Source of the DNA: JAPPFW01 sp965231815
GTDB taxonomy: Bacteria; Actinomycetota; Acidimicrobiia; Spongiisociales; Spongiisociaceae
Direction: 5' to 3'
NCBI GenBank assembly: GCA_965231815.1
Contig: OZ246890.1
Coordinates: 1,984,001 to 2,048,000, forward strand
Length of the DNA: 64,000 bases
Numbering within the stretch: position 1 is the first letter of the stretch; every line of letters begins with the position of its first letter. The translations under genes were made by a program, and so were the position numbers. The notes below the pieces were generated by a model. That model was not told the origin of the DNA and searched no databases. It saw only the letters and a program-made list of their open reading frames with translations. Below are positions 15,001-30,000 of the stretch, piece after piece.

Positions 15001-18000
15001 GGCTCGCAGGGTGGTGCTGCGCGTCGGCGCCGAGAAGACGCCGCTGGGCGCGTCCGCGAACATTGAGCAGGGCGACAACCTCACCCTGGAGGCTGCGCTG
15101 GAGTCGGGGACCGGGCCAGTGACGGTGACGTTCAACGCGACGGACATAACAGCCAAGAAGGGCACCCACTACACGATCCCCGACTCGGTGGTGATCCCCG
15201 CAGGGCAGTCGTCAGCATCGGTGACGCTCTCCGCGCCGGCGTCGGCGCCGCCAAGCGACAACACGCTGTTCTCTATCGCGCCGACCGTGCCGGACGGCTT
15301 CACCGTGTCGCCTGATCAGACCGACTTCGTCATCTTCTCCAAGACGGTGAAGGTGCGGATGAAGCGCTTGGACCTCGCGCCGGCGGAGGCGTCGGTGCTC
15401 GAGGTTCCGTCCGCGACAGATGCGTTCCGCAGCGCTTCCTTCGAGGTGGAACTGCTGGACAGGCTTTTGGAGGGTCGGACGCTGAAGGCCGGCGAGCGCG
15501 TGGACGTTCCGCTGGTGGTGTCGGGCACCGGGGTGACCGCGGGCGACTACACGCTCGCGCTGCGGCAGGGCGACGGCGTGAACACCGGGGTGACCCTGGA
15601 GAATGCGGGCACGCTGACGCCGACGGTGGTGTTCCAGGAGGGTGCACAGGCCGCGACGCTGGAGTTCACCGCGGTGGACGACAGCACCGACGAGGCCGTC
15701 GAGACGGCGACAGTGGCGCTGGGCAGCGCAGACACGTTCGATGCCGACACCGACACCAACGTGGTCGGCGGGGCGCGGCCGCTGCTGGGGCGGAACTCAA
15801 TGGCGACGGTGGGGATCATCAGCTCGGAGGACTCTCTGGTGTTCTCGGTCGCGGCGCCGTCGGCGACGGTGCAAGCGGGCGAGACGGCGACGTTCACAGT
15901 GTCGGTCAGCCCGCAGCAGTCGTCTGCTGTCACGGTGACGCTGGACGTGACCCAGACCGGCGGCCACGCGGTCTCGTCCGATCTCGGCATGCAGCAGGTG
16001 CAGATCCCGGCGAACAACGCTTCGGCCACCCATACAGTGCGAACCACGACCAGCGGCGGCGCGACGCCGGGCACAGTGACGGCGCGCATCGTGCCGGGGC
16101 TCTTCGGGCTGTCGCCCGCCTCGGCGACGGTCACCGTAGACCCGAGGCTCGACATCGGCCTCGCCGGGTCTCCGGCCGGCGACGTCAGCGAGGCCGACGG
16201 GCACAAGGACGTGACCGTGTCGCTGCCGCGTGCGCTGACCGGCACTGAGACGGTGACCGTGCCGCTGACAGTCGGCGGCGCCGCGGTCGGCGCCGACTTC
16301 ACGTTCGGGCTGCACCCCGGAACCCAGACCGGCGTGACACTGCTGACCTCTGCACCCCACTCGGCGCAGAACCCGGCGGTGCAGCTCGCCGCCGGCGCAA
16401 CATCGGCCACACTGCGCTTCACGCCGGTCGACAACGACCAGCGCACCCAGCCGCTGATCACCGTCGCCATCGCGCAGGGGGCGCGTGCGCCGAGCGCTTC
16501 AGGCGGCGTGACAGTCGGCGCCGTCAGCACGTCCGAGCTGGCGTTCCGGGTGATCGACGACGAGACGGGCGCGCTGGTGGTGCCCTCGAACTGGCCGCTG
16601 GCGCCCGCGGGCCTCGACGGCGACGGCGAGTTCCGACTGATCTTCGTGACCTCCCAGTCCCGCGACGCAAGCTCGACGTCGATCGCCGACTACGACCTGT
16701 TCGTCCGCTCGCTGGCGTCGGTCGGCCACAGCTCGGCGGTGCGCTACGCGGGCTGGTTCCAGGCGCTGGGCAGCACCGACACCATCGACGCCCGCGACCA
16801 CACCGCCACCACGTTCACCAATTCCGACAAGGGCGTCCCCGTCTACTGGCTCGCCGCCTCCGGCGCCGACCGGCTCGTCGCCGACGACTACCAGGACTTC
16901 TACGACGGCGCCTGGGACAACGAGGACGCGCCCCGCAGCGAGGCCGGGACCAAGGTGGCAGTGAACGCCGGCGGCTACTTCACCGGCTCGAAGCACGACG
17001 GCACCGCCGGCACCATCATCGGTGAATCCGCTGCGCTCGGCGGCGGCAGTCCGACGAACCATCCGGTTTTCATCGGTCGGCTCAACGATTCCAGGTTCGA
17101 CAGCGGTCCCTTGAACGCCAACGGCCATACAGAGATCAAATCTGAAGCCCTACCGATGTACGCGCTGTCGCCGGTGTTCACCGTGCCGACGGTGACACTG
17201 GAGCTCGCCTCCGACGAGGTGTCGGAGTCCGGTTCTGCGGTGGATGTGACCGCGAGCCTCAACCTCCCGCTGGAGCAGGCGGTGACGCTGACGGTCGGGT
17301 CGAGCGGCGCAGCAGCCACACTGTCGGGCACGACCCTCACGATCGCCGCCGGCGCCACCGCCAGCAGCGGCACAGTGACGCTCACCCCCGTCGACGACAG
17401 CACCGACAACCCCGCGCCGCGCCAGGTGACCGTGAGCGCGACGGCTTCGGGCGGAAACGGGGTGGCCGCCCCGAATTCAGTGACGCTGCAAGTGACCGAC
17501 GACGACCCCACCACCGTCACCCTGGAGCGCGCCGCAGTCCCCGGCGATTCGATCAACGAGGGAGGCACGGTCGCCTACACGCTGACCCTGGGCCGTCGAT
17601 TGGAGACCGGCGAGTCGGTGGTGGCGCCGCTGACGTTCTCTGGCACTGCGGATCGCGGCACCGACTACACGCTCGCGGGCGCCGCCGGGACCGGTCTGGC
17701 CTACGCCGGTCTGAACTCGGGCAGCGCGACGGTGACGTTCACCGGCGGCCCGTCGGCGGCGACGGTCGCGACGATCACGCTCACCGCGGCGGCCGACAGC
17801 ACCGTCGAAGCCGACGGCGAGACCGTCGACATCGGTCTGGGCACACTGACCGCCAACGCCGCGTTGACCGGGGTGGGCGGCGCCTCAAAGACCGACAGCG
17901 CCGGTGAGCTGACTATCACCGACGACGAGACTGCGCCGGTTCTGCCCGAGGCTGTTTTCGGTTCGGCGTCGTTCACTGCTACGGAGGCGGCGTCGTCGCG

Positions 18001-21000
18001 CACTGTGACGGTTCCGGTGACGTTGACGCCTGCGCCGACCGCAGTGGTGACGGTGAACTACAGCGTGGGTGGCACCGCAACGTCGGGCGATGATTTCACG
18101 GCTCTGTCGGGGTCGGTGTCGGTGGGCACGTCTGGCACCGCGAATATTGCGGTGGTCGTGGTCGACGACGATGTGCATGACGGTCCTGCTGAGACGGTGG
18201 TGTTGACGATCACCGACGACGCCGCCTACAGCGTGGGCTCGGTGTCGGTGTCGATGGTGACGATCACCGACGACGAGACGCTGCCGGAGGTGACGCTGGT
18301 GCTCGCGTCCACCGAGGTGTCGGAGTCGGGCTTGCCGGTGGATGTGACCGCGACTTTGAACCATGCCTCAGACGAGGAACTCGTCTTGACTGTGAGCTCG
18401 GACGGCGCCGCGGCGACGCTGTCGCAGAACAAGACCTTGAGGATCGCTGCGGGCGCGACGGTCAGCACCGGAACGGTGAGGTTGACCCCCGACAACGACA
18501 GCATCGACACGTCCACGCGCACAGTGGACGTGACCGCGTCGGCTTCGGGCGGCAACGGCATCGCAAATCCCGAAGACGTGTCCTTGGACGTGCTCGACGA
18601 CGACCCGACCACGGTGACTTTGAGCAGGGCGGCGGGGACGTCGGTGGCGGAGGGCTCGACCCACGTCTACACGATCCGTTTGAGCCGTGCGCTGGCGTCG
18701 GGCGAGACGCTCATCGTGCCGTTGACGTTCGCCGGGTCAGCGACACGGGGCACCGACTACACGCTGGCGGGCACTCCCGCGACCGGTGTGTTCTTCAACA
18801 ACAGCCTGAACACCCCCGCCGCCGTAGTGACCTTCGTCGGCAGCCAGGATGCGTCGGCGGTCGCGACGATCACGTTGACCGCGGTGGACGACAGCACCGA
18901 GGAGGCCGCCGGCGATACCGTCGACATCGGCTTGGGCGTACTGGTGCCTATGAACCTGGCCGTCACCGCTGTCGACAACGCCGCGTCGTTGACGATTACT
19001 GATGATGCGGTGGTGGTGGATGAGGGTGATGCGACGGTGACCGTCGACGGGGTGGCTTCGGCGCGGCTTGGTGTGTTGCGGTTCGTGAGTTTGAAGGGCG
19101 ATCCTGAGGGCGACCCTGCCGATTCGTCGGGGCTGGGGTTCTTGTGGCAGACGTCGCCTGATGGGGGCGTGACGTGGGCAGCGGCGTCGGGGTCGCCGAA
19201 CACGGCCGCGTCGTATCGTCCGGTGGCTGCTGACATCGGCGATCTGGTGCGTCTGCGGGTGACCTACACCGACGGCGGCGGCACCGCGGAGACGGTGTTC
19301 TCGACATCGGTGACTGTGGTGGCGGGCGGTTCGGGGCAGGTGACTGCGTTGGTGGAGGTCACCGACCGGGTGGCGGTGGAGGGCAGCACCAGCAATCGTG
19401 GGACTGTCAGTGTGCGTCTGGACACGTCGCTGGTGGCCGGCGAGACGGTGACGGTGCCGTGGAGCTTCTCCGGGGCGACCGTGGGAACCGATTTCACGCT
19501 GTCGGGATCGGCGGCGGGCGCGGCGGTGTCGAACAGCGGTGTGGTGTTCACCGGCCCGACCGGGTCGCGGGCGACGGTGATGGTGACCGCGGTCGCTGAC
19601 GGCGACGCGGTTGGCGAGCTTGTGACGCTGTCGTTGGGCTCGATGTCGGCGACCGGGCCGGCTCTGGTGGGTGCGCGGTTGACGCCGGTGCTGGTGGGGT
19701 CGCCGCTGTTGATCCTGGCCGAGCCTGAGGCCTCGCGCACGGTCGATGTCGTGTTGAGCAGGTCTGCGGTGGCTGAGGGCGGTTCGGCTGCGGTGACGGT
19801 GCGGATGGCGGGCGGGCCGTTGAGCGGCGATGTGTCGGTGCCGTTGGCGGTGACGGGCGCGGACGTGTCGGGTTCTGATTATCGGCTGGTGTCGACGCTG
19901 GTGATCCCCGCAGGGTTCTCTGAGGCGTCCGCTGAGCTGGCGGTGGTCGACGACGGCGTTGTGGAGGGTGGCGAGTCGTGGGCGGTCGGGTTCGGGGCGT
20001 TGCCGTCGGGGTTGGTTGCGGGCACGACCGGCGTGCTGGCTGTGACCGACAGGCCCGCGGCGGCCGGCGCGACGCTGCTGGTGGAGGTGACCTCGCCTGA
20101 CCCGACGGTCGATTACCGGGTGGACGGCACTGCGGGGCAGGGCCTGCTGCGGATCGTGCTGTCGCGGGCGCTCACGTCGGGCGAGTCGCTGGTGGTGCCG
20201 CTGGGGTTCGCCGGCGGCGCGCTGGGCGACGATTTCTCGTTGAGGTTGGTGGGGTCGCCTGCGGGTGTGTCGCTGTCGGGTTCGACGGTGACGTTCACCG
20301 GTGTGTCCGCTTCGGTTGCGGACCTGTCGGTGACCGGTCTCGACGACGCCGACTATGTCTCTGAGCAGGTGTCGGTCACGGTGGGCACGCCCGTCCCGAC
20401 GGGCATCAGCGAGACGGTGACGGCTCGTTCGTCGGCGTCGTTCGTGCTGAGCGACGAGATCGCGGCGACTGCGGTGGGGCTGCCGCCGTTGGGCATGTCG
20501 CTGGGGGTGCTGGTGACCGCGCCGGTTCCGTTGGCGCTCGAGGGGTCTTCGGGGGGCCGTTTGCGGGTGGCGTTGTCGCGGGTGCTGGTGTCGGGCGAGT
20601 CGCTGTCGGTGCCGTTGTCGTTCGCGGGCGGTGTGGTGGGCGATGACTTCTCGTTGGGTGTGGTGGGGTCGCCTGCGGGTGTGTCGCTGTCGGGTTCGAC
20701 GGTGACGTTCGTGGGGCCGTCCGCGGTGCATGCGGACCTGTCGGTGACCGCGCCTCAGGATGACGACGGGACCTCTGAGGAGATACAGGTCGGTGTGGGT
20801 TCGCTCACCTCGCATGGCATCGGCGGCGGTTCGCCGGTGTTCCACAAGCGCTCCACCGCGAGGTTCGTGCTCGGCGACGACGACGCCGCTGCGGTGCGCT
20901 TCACCGGTGTGGGCGCGTTGTCGGTGGCTGAGCCGTCGGGGACTGACAGCTATTTCGTGTCGTTGGCGACGCAGCCCGCTGCGACGGTGACGGTGACCGC

Positions 21001-24000
21001 GTCGGTGCCCGCAGGGTCGGGTGTGGCGGTGTCGGGGCCGGTCACGTTCACGCCGAGCGATTGGGCGCCCAAGAAGGTGACGGTGAGGGCGGTCAACGAC
21101 AGGGTCGATCAGCCGCCCCGCGACGTGACCGTGTCGCACACGGTGGCGGCGTCGCCGACCGGTTCGCCCTATCACGGCCTCGCCGCGCCGACAGCGACGG
21201 TGGCCGTCGTCGACGACGACGCGACGGTGGCGTCGCTGGCACGCACCGACTCCGGCGCCATCGCCGAGGCCGGGACCGCCGCGCAGCGTCAAGCGGAGTT
21301 CACCGTGACGCTGAACCGCGTGCTGGTCGATGAAGAATCAGCGACGGTTCCGCTGGTGTTCGCCGGCGCGGGGATCACCGCCGGTGACTTCACGCTGGCT
21401 TTGGACACCGCGGGCGGGCGCAGCAGCGATGTGGCGCTGACCCGCGGCAGCGGCTCGTTGACGGCGATGCTGACGTTCAGCGCCGGCGCGCAGACCGCGC
21501 ACCTGATCGTGACCGCCGCCGCGGACACCATCGACGAAGCAGCCGAATCGCTGAGGGTCGCGTTGGGCGCCCAGACGCAGTTCGACGACGCAGACCAGAG
21601 CGTCGACGGCGGCGCCGGCTCGGCACCCGGCTCGGCGGCTGTCGTGGTGCCGATCGCCGCTGACGGCAACCCGCTGACCGTCACCTTGTCGGGCGGCTCG
21701 AGCACCCCCATCGACGAGGGCGACCCCGCCTCGAGCGTGTCGCTGACGGTGACCCTGTCGCGTGCTTTGGTCGCCGGGCAGAAGCTGTCGGTGCCGCTGT
21801 CGTTCGCAGGAGGCGCGCTGGACGACGATCTCGCTTTGGCGTTGTCGGGCACGCCTTCGGGCGTGTCGCTGACCGGCGCGACAGTGACGTTCACCGGCCC
21901 GTCGCCGACATCAGCGACGATCACCGCCACCGCGACCGAGGACGCCGACGCCGCAGACGAGCAGATCACCGTCTCCATCCCGGCCACAGCCACCGGATAC
22001 ACCCACCAGGGCATCGGCGACACCCTCACCGGCTCTGTCACCGGCACCGTGTCGATCAACATCAACGACAACGACAGCGTGCTGGGCAGCGACACGGTGG
22101 CGGTCGTCGAGGGCGGCACCGCGACCTACACGGTGCGCCTCGCGAAGCAGCCCGCCGGCAAGGTGACCGTCACCCCCGTCTCGGGCACCCCGACGGTGGC
22201 GACAGTGTCCGAAGCGCTGGTGTTCAACGCCGGCAACTGGAACCGGCCCCAGACCGTCACCGTCACCGCGCCCCAGAACACCACAGACGACCCCAAAGGA
22301 TCCCGCACCGCCACCATCACCCACACCGTCACCGCCGCGGAGACCACAGACTCCGCCGTCACCGTCGACCCCGTAACCGTCACCGTGGCCGACGACGACC
22401 CGACCACAGCCACCATCGCCGCCGCGGCCACCACGATCCTCGAAACCGGGGGCACCACCGAAATCACCGTCACGCTCAGCCGTGCGCTGATCGCAGGCGA
22501 GCGCATCGACGTGCCGCTGACCGTGACCGGTGACGGCATCACCGCAGCGGACTACACGCTGACGCTCAAGACCGCCACCAGCAGCGTCAACGTCGGCGTC
22601 GCCGTGTCGTCCACAGCGCCGCTGAGCGGCGCATCACCAGTGCTCGAGTTCACCACCGGCGCACAAACCGCGACGCTGGTACTGACCGCCAACCACGACA
22701 GCACAGACGAGTCGCCCGGCGAGACCGTTACCGTCGCGCTCGCCGCGCAGTCCGTATTCGACGCCCTAACCGGCACCACCGCCGGCGGCGGTGCGGCACC
22801 CGACCCCGACGGGCCCACCGCAGCAAGCATCGAGATCGTCGACGACGACGGCGGCGCCGCCGCGGTGCTCATCCGCGCCGTCGCCGCGCAGACCCGGGTC
22901 ACCGAGGGCTCAGGCACCGACACCTATCTGGTCCGGCTCGCCACCGCGCCCAGCGGCGCCGTCACCGTCACCGCCACCGCCCCCGGCAGGCTCGAGATCA
23001 GCACCGACGGCAGCACCTGGGGACAGACCGCGGCGCTCACCTACACCACCACCGACTGGTGGCGCGCCCAGACCGTCACCGTGCGGGCCCCGGCCGACGC
23101 CACCACCGACCATCCCCCGACACCGCCCGTCGCCGTCACCCACACCGTCAGCGGCTACACAGGCGTCACCACCGGCCCGTCCCACGACGTGTACATCACC
23201 GACGCGTCACCCACCACAGTGACGCTCAGCGGCGGCGGGGAACTGCACGAAGGCAACAGCCGCCGCACCACCGACATCACCGTCACCCTCGGAAGAGCAC
23301 TCACACCCGGCGAGATCGTCGACGTGCCGATCCGACTGTCGAGCCCAACCCGGGCCCGCCTCGGCGGCCCGGCCCGGTTCCGGCCCGTCACCTGGCGCGT
23401 CGCCACAGGCAACAACGTCACCATCACCGCTGACCCCCTGGGCCGGCGACAACTGTTCGGCATCGACTTGGTGGTGCGCTTCGGGCCCGCAGCAGACGGC
23501 ATCGACAACGACGAAGACGGCGACGTCGACGAGGCCGACGAGATAAAACAGACCTCCTCTGCGGCCACCATCCGTTTCGCTGCCACCGCCGCCGACGACG
23601 ACGAAACCAATGAAACCATCGACATCACAACCGGACTCCAGCTCAACCACGCCACCCGCAGGACCAACGTCGACGGCGGCCTCGCTACGCACTCCACCGA
23701 CAACTCAGCACGCATCACCATCCGCGACAAGAGCACCCCGGGCGACGCCGAGTTCGCCTCCGCGACCTACACCGCCGGCGAAGCAGCCGCGTCGCGCACC
23801 GTGACCGTGCCGGTCACGCTGTCGCCGGCGCCGTCACAGAACGTGACGGTCACCTACACGGTGGGCGGAACCGCCACCCACGCCGCGAATGCCGACTACA
23901 CGGCGTTGTCCGGGTCGGTGGTGGTGGGCACGTCGGGCACCGCCGACATCACCGTGACCGTCACGGACGACATGATCGATGAGGGCGCCGAAACCATCGT

Positions 24001-27000
24001 CCTGACCCTCACCGACGGCGCCGCCTACAACCTCGGCACCCAGAAGCAGACCACCATCACCATCACCGACGACGACCCGACCGAGGTGAGACTGGCCCGC
24101 TCCGGCACCGGCGCCATCGCCGAGAACGGCGGCACTGCGGAACTGACCGTGACCCTCGGGCGCGCGCTGGATGCGGGCGAGACCGTGGAGGTCCCGCTGA
24201 CGATCAGAGGCGTGACTGCCGACGATTTCTCCCTCATGCTGAAGTCCGGCACCGGGCTGAACGACGGCGTGGCGCTGTCGCATCCGGCGACTCCGGCGCC
24301 GTCGGTGACGCTGACCTATGAGGCGGGCAAGACGGTGCAGACCGCGACCCTGGTGCTCACCGCGACCGACGACGAGATCAACGAGGACGCGTCGGAGACC
24401 GCCACGGTGACGCTCGGCAACTTGGCCGACTCGGCGCTGGCCACCAACGTGGCCGACGGTGTCGCGGCCTACGACGCCGACAACAACCCTGCCACCGACG
24501 ACAACGAGGTGACCATCGTCATCACCGACGACGATGACCCGCCGCCGTCGAATGTGCCAGTGGCGCAGTTCGCGCAGGGCGCCTACGCCGCCGGCGAAGC
24601 AGCTGGATCGCGCACCGTCACGATTCCGGTCACGCTGTCGCCTGCGCCGACGGCGAATGTGACGGTGGAGTACACCGTCGGCGGCATCGCCACGGACATC
24701 CGCGACTACACGCTGTCGCCGCGGCCGTCGTCGGGTACCGGGACGGTCATCATCGGCACGTCGGGCACCGCCGACATGACTGTCACCGTTAACGACGACA
24801 TGGTCGACGAGGCCAACGAGACGGTGATCCTGTCGCTGGCCTCCGGCACCGGCTACACCGTGGGCGGCCGGTCGTCGACGACGGTCACCATCGCCGATGA
24901 CGACCAGACCCCGACGGTGACGCTGAATCTGGCGTCGGCGTCGGTGGCAGAGAACGGTGCCCAGGTCGCGGTCACCGCGAGCCTCAGCGGCATGTCGGAC
25001 CAGGCCGTCACGGTGACAGTGGCGTCGTCGGGCACGGCTGCGACGCTGTCGGCCAACAAGGTGCTGACGATCGCGGCCGGTGCCATGACCAGCACCGAAA
25101 CGGTGACGCTGACCCCTGTCGATGACACGATCCACAACGCGGCACGCACAGTCACCGTCACAGGCACCGCTGCCGGCGGACGCGGCGTAGCCGACCCGTC
25201 GTCGGTGACCTTGACCGTCACCGACAACGAGGCGTTGCCGGTCGCGTCGCTGGTGCTGGCGTCGCAGTCGGTGGCGGAGAACGGCTCGCCGGTTGCGGTG
25301 ACCGCCGGCTTGAACCGTGCGACGGACAAGGTGGTGACCTTGACGGTCGCTTCGTCGGGTGGCGCTGCAACCTTGTCGGCCAACAAGGTGCTGACGATCG
25401 CGGCCGGCGCCACGAGCAGCACCGGCGCGGTGAGGCTGACCCCTCAGGACGACAGCGCAGACAACGCAGCGCCGCGGTCGGTGACCGTGTCCGCGACGGT
25501 CTCGGGCACCAGCGGCGTGGCCGACCCGACGTCGGTGACGCTGAAGGTGACCGACAACGATCCGACAGTGGTCACCTTGGCACGCGACCCGGTCGGCGCC
25601 GATCCGATCAAAGAGGGCGAAGCGGTCGTCTACACCATCAGTTTGGGTCGTGCGCTGGTGGCCGGCGAGGTGTTGACGGTGCCGTTGACGATCACCGGCG
25701 ACGCCACTCGCGCCACGGACGGCACACAGGACTACACGCTCGCGGGCACCAGCGCGACCGGGGTCGCCTACAACAACTTGAACTCGGGCAGCGCGACGGT
25801 CAAGTTCACCGGGCCGTCGGCTACGACCGCGACGATCACGCTCACCACGGTGGACGACGGCATCGGCGAGTCCGACGAGACGGTCGACATCGCCCTGGGC
25901 ACGTTGTCGGACAATGCGGTGCTGGCCGGTGTCGGCGGCGTTTCGGGCACCGGCGATCCCGCAGCGGTGACCATCACCGATGTTGTCGTCCCCGGCGTGG
26001 TGGTCGCGGAGTCGGGCATGTCGACGGAGGTGGTTGAGAGGGGCGCCACGAGCACTTCCGACACGTACACGGTGGTGCTGACGACGGAGCCGACGGCGAA
26101 TGTGACTGTCGCGGTGTCGGCGGGGTTGGGCGTGTTGGTGGACAGCCCCGATGCGGGCACTGACGGTACGTCCTCTGAGACGCTCACCTTCACAACCTTG
26201 AACTGGAACTCGGCGCAGACCGTGACGGTCACTGCCGCTGATGACACCAATGACGATCCCGGCGGCGAGCGCGAGGTGGAGATCACCCACTCGGCGTCCT
26301 CGACCGACACCGACTATCACGAAGTGCCAGTGGCTGCGGTGGAGGTGACGGTCACCGACGACGACCCGACGGTGGTGACGCTGGCGCGCACCGGTTCAGG
26401 GGGGATCGTTGAGGCGGGCGGAACCGCGGAGTTCACCGTGACTTTGGGACGTGCTCTGGTCGAGGGCGAGACAGTGGAGGTGCCGCTCACGATTGCCGGC
26501 GAAGATCTGACCACTGCCGACTTCTCCTTGGCGCTGAAGTCCGGCACCGGGGTGAACGACGGCGTGACGCTGTCGAATGCGGGGACTCTGGCGCCGTCGG
26601 TGACGCTGGAGCATGAGGCGGGCGAGACGGGGACGGTGCAGACCGCGGTCTTGGTGTTCACCGCCGCCCAGGACATGATCGATGAGGGCGACTCGGAGAC
26701 CGCCACCATCACGCTCGGCAACCTGGCCGACTCGGCACTGGCCACCAACGTGGCCGGCGGCGCCGAGGCCAGCGACGACGAGAACCCGGCCACCGACGAC
26801 AACACCGTGGAGGTGGAGATCACCGACGACGAGCCGCTGCCCGTCGTGACGTTGATGCTGTCCCCGGACACGGTCAAGGAGTTTGATTCTCCTCTTCCTC
26901 GGGTGACGGTGACTGCGACACTGAGCGGCCCCTCCGATAAGGAGGTGACGTTGATGGTCGCCGTTTCCGGCCCGGCGACGCTGTCGGCCAACAAGGAGCT

Positions 27001-30000
27001 GACGATCGCGGCCGGTGCCACGACCAGCACCGGCGACGTGACGTTGACTCCGACGAACGACGACATCGACAACTCTGCGCCGCGGTCGGTGAGGGTGTCC
27101 GCGACGGTTTCGGGCGGCAACGGTGTGGTCGCCCTGTCGGAGGTGCCCCTGACGGTGACCGACGACGATCCGACCACGGTCACCTTGGCGCACCTCGACA
27201 CCGACGATTCGATCCACGAGGGCCAAACCGTCGTCTACACCATCACGTTGGGGCGTGAGCTGGTGACCGGCGAGGTGTTGACGGTGCCGTTGACGTTCAC
27301 AATCGGCACCGGCACCGCAACGCGCAACACCGATTACACGCTTGCGGGCACGACGGCGGACGGGGTCGCCTACAACAACTTGAACTCGGGCAGCGCGACG
27401 GTGGTGTTCACCGGCGGGATGGACACGTCGACGACCGCGACGATCACGCTCACCGCGGTGGACGACAGCACCGACGAGGCCTTAGGCGAGACCGTCGACA
27501 TCGGCTTGGGCACATTGATGCCCAACGACGCGTTGGCCGGCGGCGCGGAGGGCGACGACGACGCCACCGAGCTGACGATCACCGATCGGCCGTTGGTCCC
27601 GGTGGCGAGTTTCGGCGCTGCGACCTATCCCGCAACAGAAGCGGCAGCATCACGCTCCGTCACCGTGCCGGTCACGCTGTCTCCGGCACCGTCGGCGGCG
27701 ACGACGGTCACCTACACCATCGGCGCCACTGCCACCGCCACCGCCGACTACACACTGGCGCCAGCGCCGTCGTCGGCTACTGAGGGGTCGGTCGAGATCG
27801 GCACATCGGGCACCGCGAACATCATCGTCACCGTCAAAGACGACAACATCGACGAGGTCGACGAGACGATCACCCTCACCATCGTCGACGGCGCTGACTA
27901 CGACGTCGGCACCACGGATGAGACAACCATCACGATCACCGACAACGATGATCTGCCGACAGCGACCTTGCTTTTGAACACCGCAACGGTGTCCGAGTCA
28001 GGTCCGGACGTGAGGGTGACGGCGCGGCTGAACCACCCGTCTGATCAGGAGGTGATCTTGACGGTGGCATCCAGCGGCAATGCGAGGCTGTCGACCAACA
28101 AGACCCTGCGGATCGCCGCGGGCGCCAGGGACAGCACCGGCACCGTGAGGCTCGATCCCCAAAATGACAACGCCGACAACCCGGTGCGAGCACTGCAGGA
28201 AGTGTCCGCTGTCGCGTCCGGCGGCCGCGGCGTTGCCAACCCGGCGACTGTGGAACTGACGGTCACCGACGACGAAGCCACCACCGTCGTCTTGGCGCAC
28301 GACGAGACCGACAACGAGATCGACGAGGGCGGCACCGTCGACTACACCGTCACCCTCGGGCGCCCCTTGGCGGCCGGGGAGGAGATCGTGGCGCCGCTCG
28401 CCATCACCGGCACCGCCTTGCGCGGCACCGACTACCTGCTCACCACTACCGCCGCCAATGGGGTCACATACGACAACTTCGACTCCGGAACGGCGCAGAT
28501 CACCTTCACCGGCGACACGAGCGCGGCGAGGGTCGCCAGGTTCACCTTGAGCGCCCAGACCGACGCCCTAGCCGAGACCGGCGAGGAGGTCATCGTCGGG
28601 TTCGGCACCATTACCGCCAGCCCTTCGGTGACGGGCAACGGCGGTTTCGCCAGCACGGACAACGCCGGGACGCTCACCATCAACGACCCGACGGCGGCTG
28701 CCAACGTCGTGGTGACGCCGACCGGCATGACGACGACGGTGGTCGAGGACGCTGACACCGACAGCTACGACGTCGTCTTGACCAAGCAGCCGACGGCGAG
28801 CGTGACGGTGAATGTGGCCGCTCCCGACGGCCTGCTCGTGGACGGCCCCGATGCGGGCAGTACGGGGACGGCCACCGAGACGCTCACCTTCACCACGGCG
28901 AACTGGAACTCGCCGCAGACCATCACCGTGACAGGTGTCGACGACGACCGCGACCATCCGGGCGGCGAACACACCCTCACCATCACCCACTCGGTGACCT
29001 CGACCGACCCCGACTATGCCGCGATCACCCCTGACGATGTGGTGGTGACGGTCATCGACACCGATCCGACCGCGGTGACGCTGGCCCGCACCGGTTCGGG
29101 GCCGATCATCGAGACGGGCGGCACTGCGGAGAAGACCGTGACGCTGGCCCGCGATCTGGTCGACGGAGAGATCGTGGCGGTGCCGCTGGTGATCCGCGGC
29201 GTCTCCCACCACGACTTCTCGCTGGAGCTCCACCCGGATGCGAGCCTGAACGTCGGCGTGACCCTCCACGGCGAAGAGACCCTGACGCCGACGGTGACCT
29301 TCACCGGAGCTTCGACCCCCCCGACATCGAGAACGGCGACGCTGGTGTTCGCCGCCGCCCACGACACGGACGACGAGGGCGCATCGGAGACGGCGACCAT
29401 CACCCTCGGCAACTTGGGGGCCTCGGCACTGGCCACGAACGTGGCAGGCGGGGCTGCGCACAGCGACGACGGCGACGACGACACCGTCGACAACACCGTG
29501 GAGGTCGTGATCACCGACGACGACCCGCTGCCCGCGGCGAGCTTCGGCCAGACCGCGTACAGCGCCGGCGAAGCAGCAGCACTGCGCACGGTCTCGGTGC
29601 CGGTCACGTTGACGCCTGCCCCGCTCGGGCCGGTGACCGTCTCCTACAGCGTCGGCGGCACCGCCGTGGCCTCCGACTACACCGGCCTGGCAGGCCCGAC
29701 AGGCACCGTCAGCGTCGGCACGTCCGGCAGCGCCACGATCACCGCCGTCATCGTCGACGACAACCTCAACGAAGGCGACGAGACGCTCACCCTCACGCTC
29801 ATCGACGGCGCCCACTACAACTTGGGCGCCCCGGCCACCACCACCATCACGATCACCGACGACGACCCGACCGGCGACCCGCCGTACCTGGTGACCGCTC
29901 CGGAGATCGTGTTCGTGCGCGAGGGCGACACCGCCACCGTCCGCCTGGAACTGGCGCAGGCCGTGTCGGGCGCCACGCCGATCACGGCGACCTCGTCCAA

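Noticed and set aside
18737..26320. Very long antisense frames over the giant gene (for example 851 codons at 18737-21292 and 828 codons at 23834-26320, both minus strand)
   Set aside because: They are Arg/His-rich, low-complexity translations that mirror the GC-rich repeat codons of the sense strand. They have no domains, Shine-Dalgarno or leaderless box.
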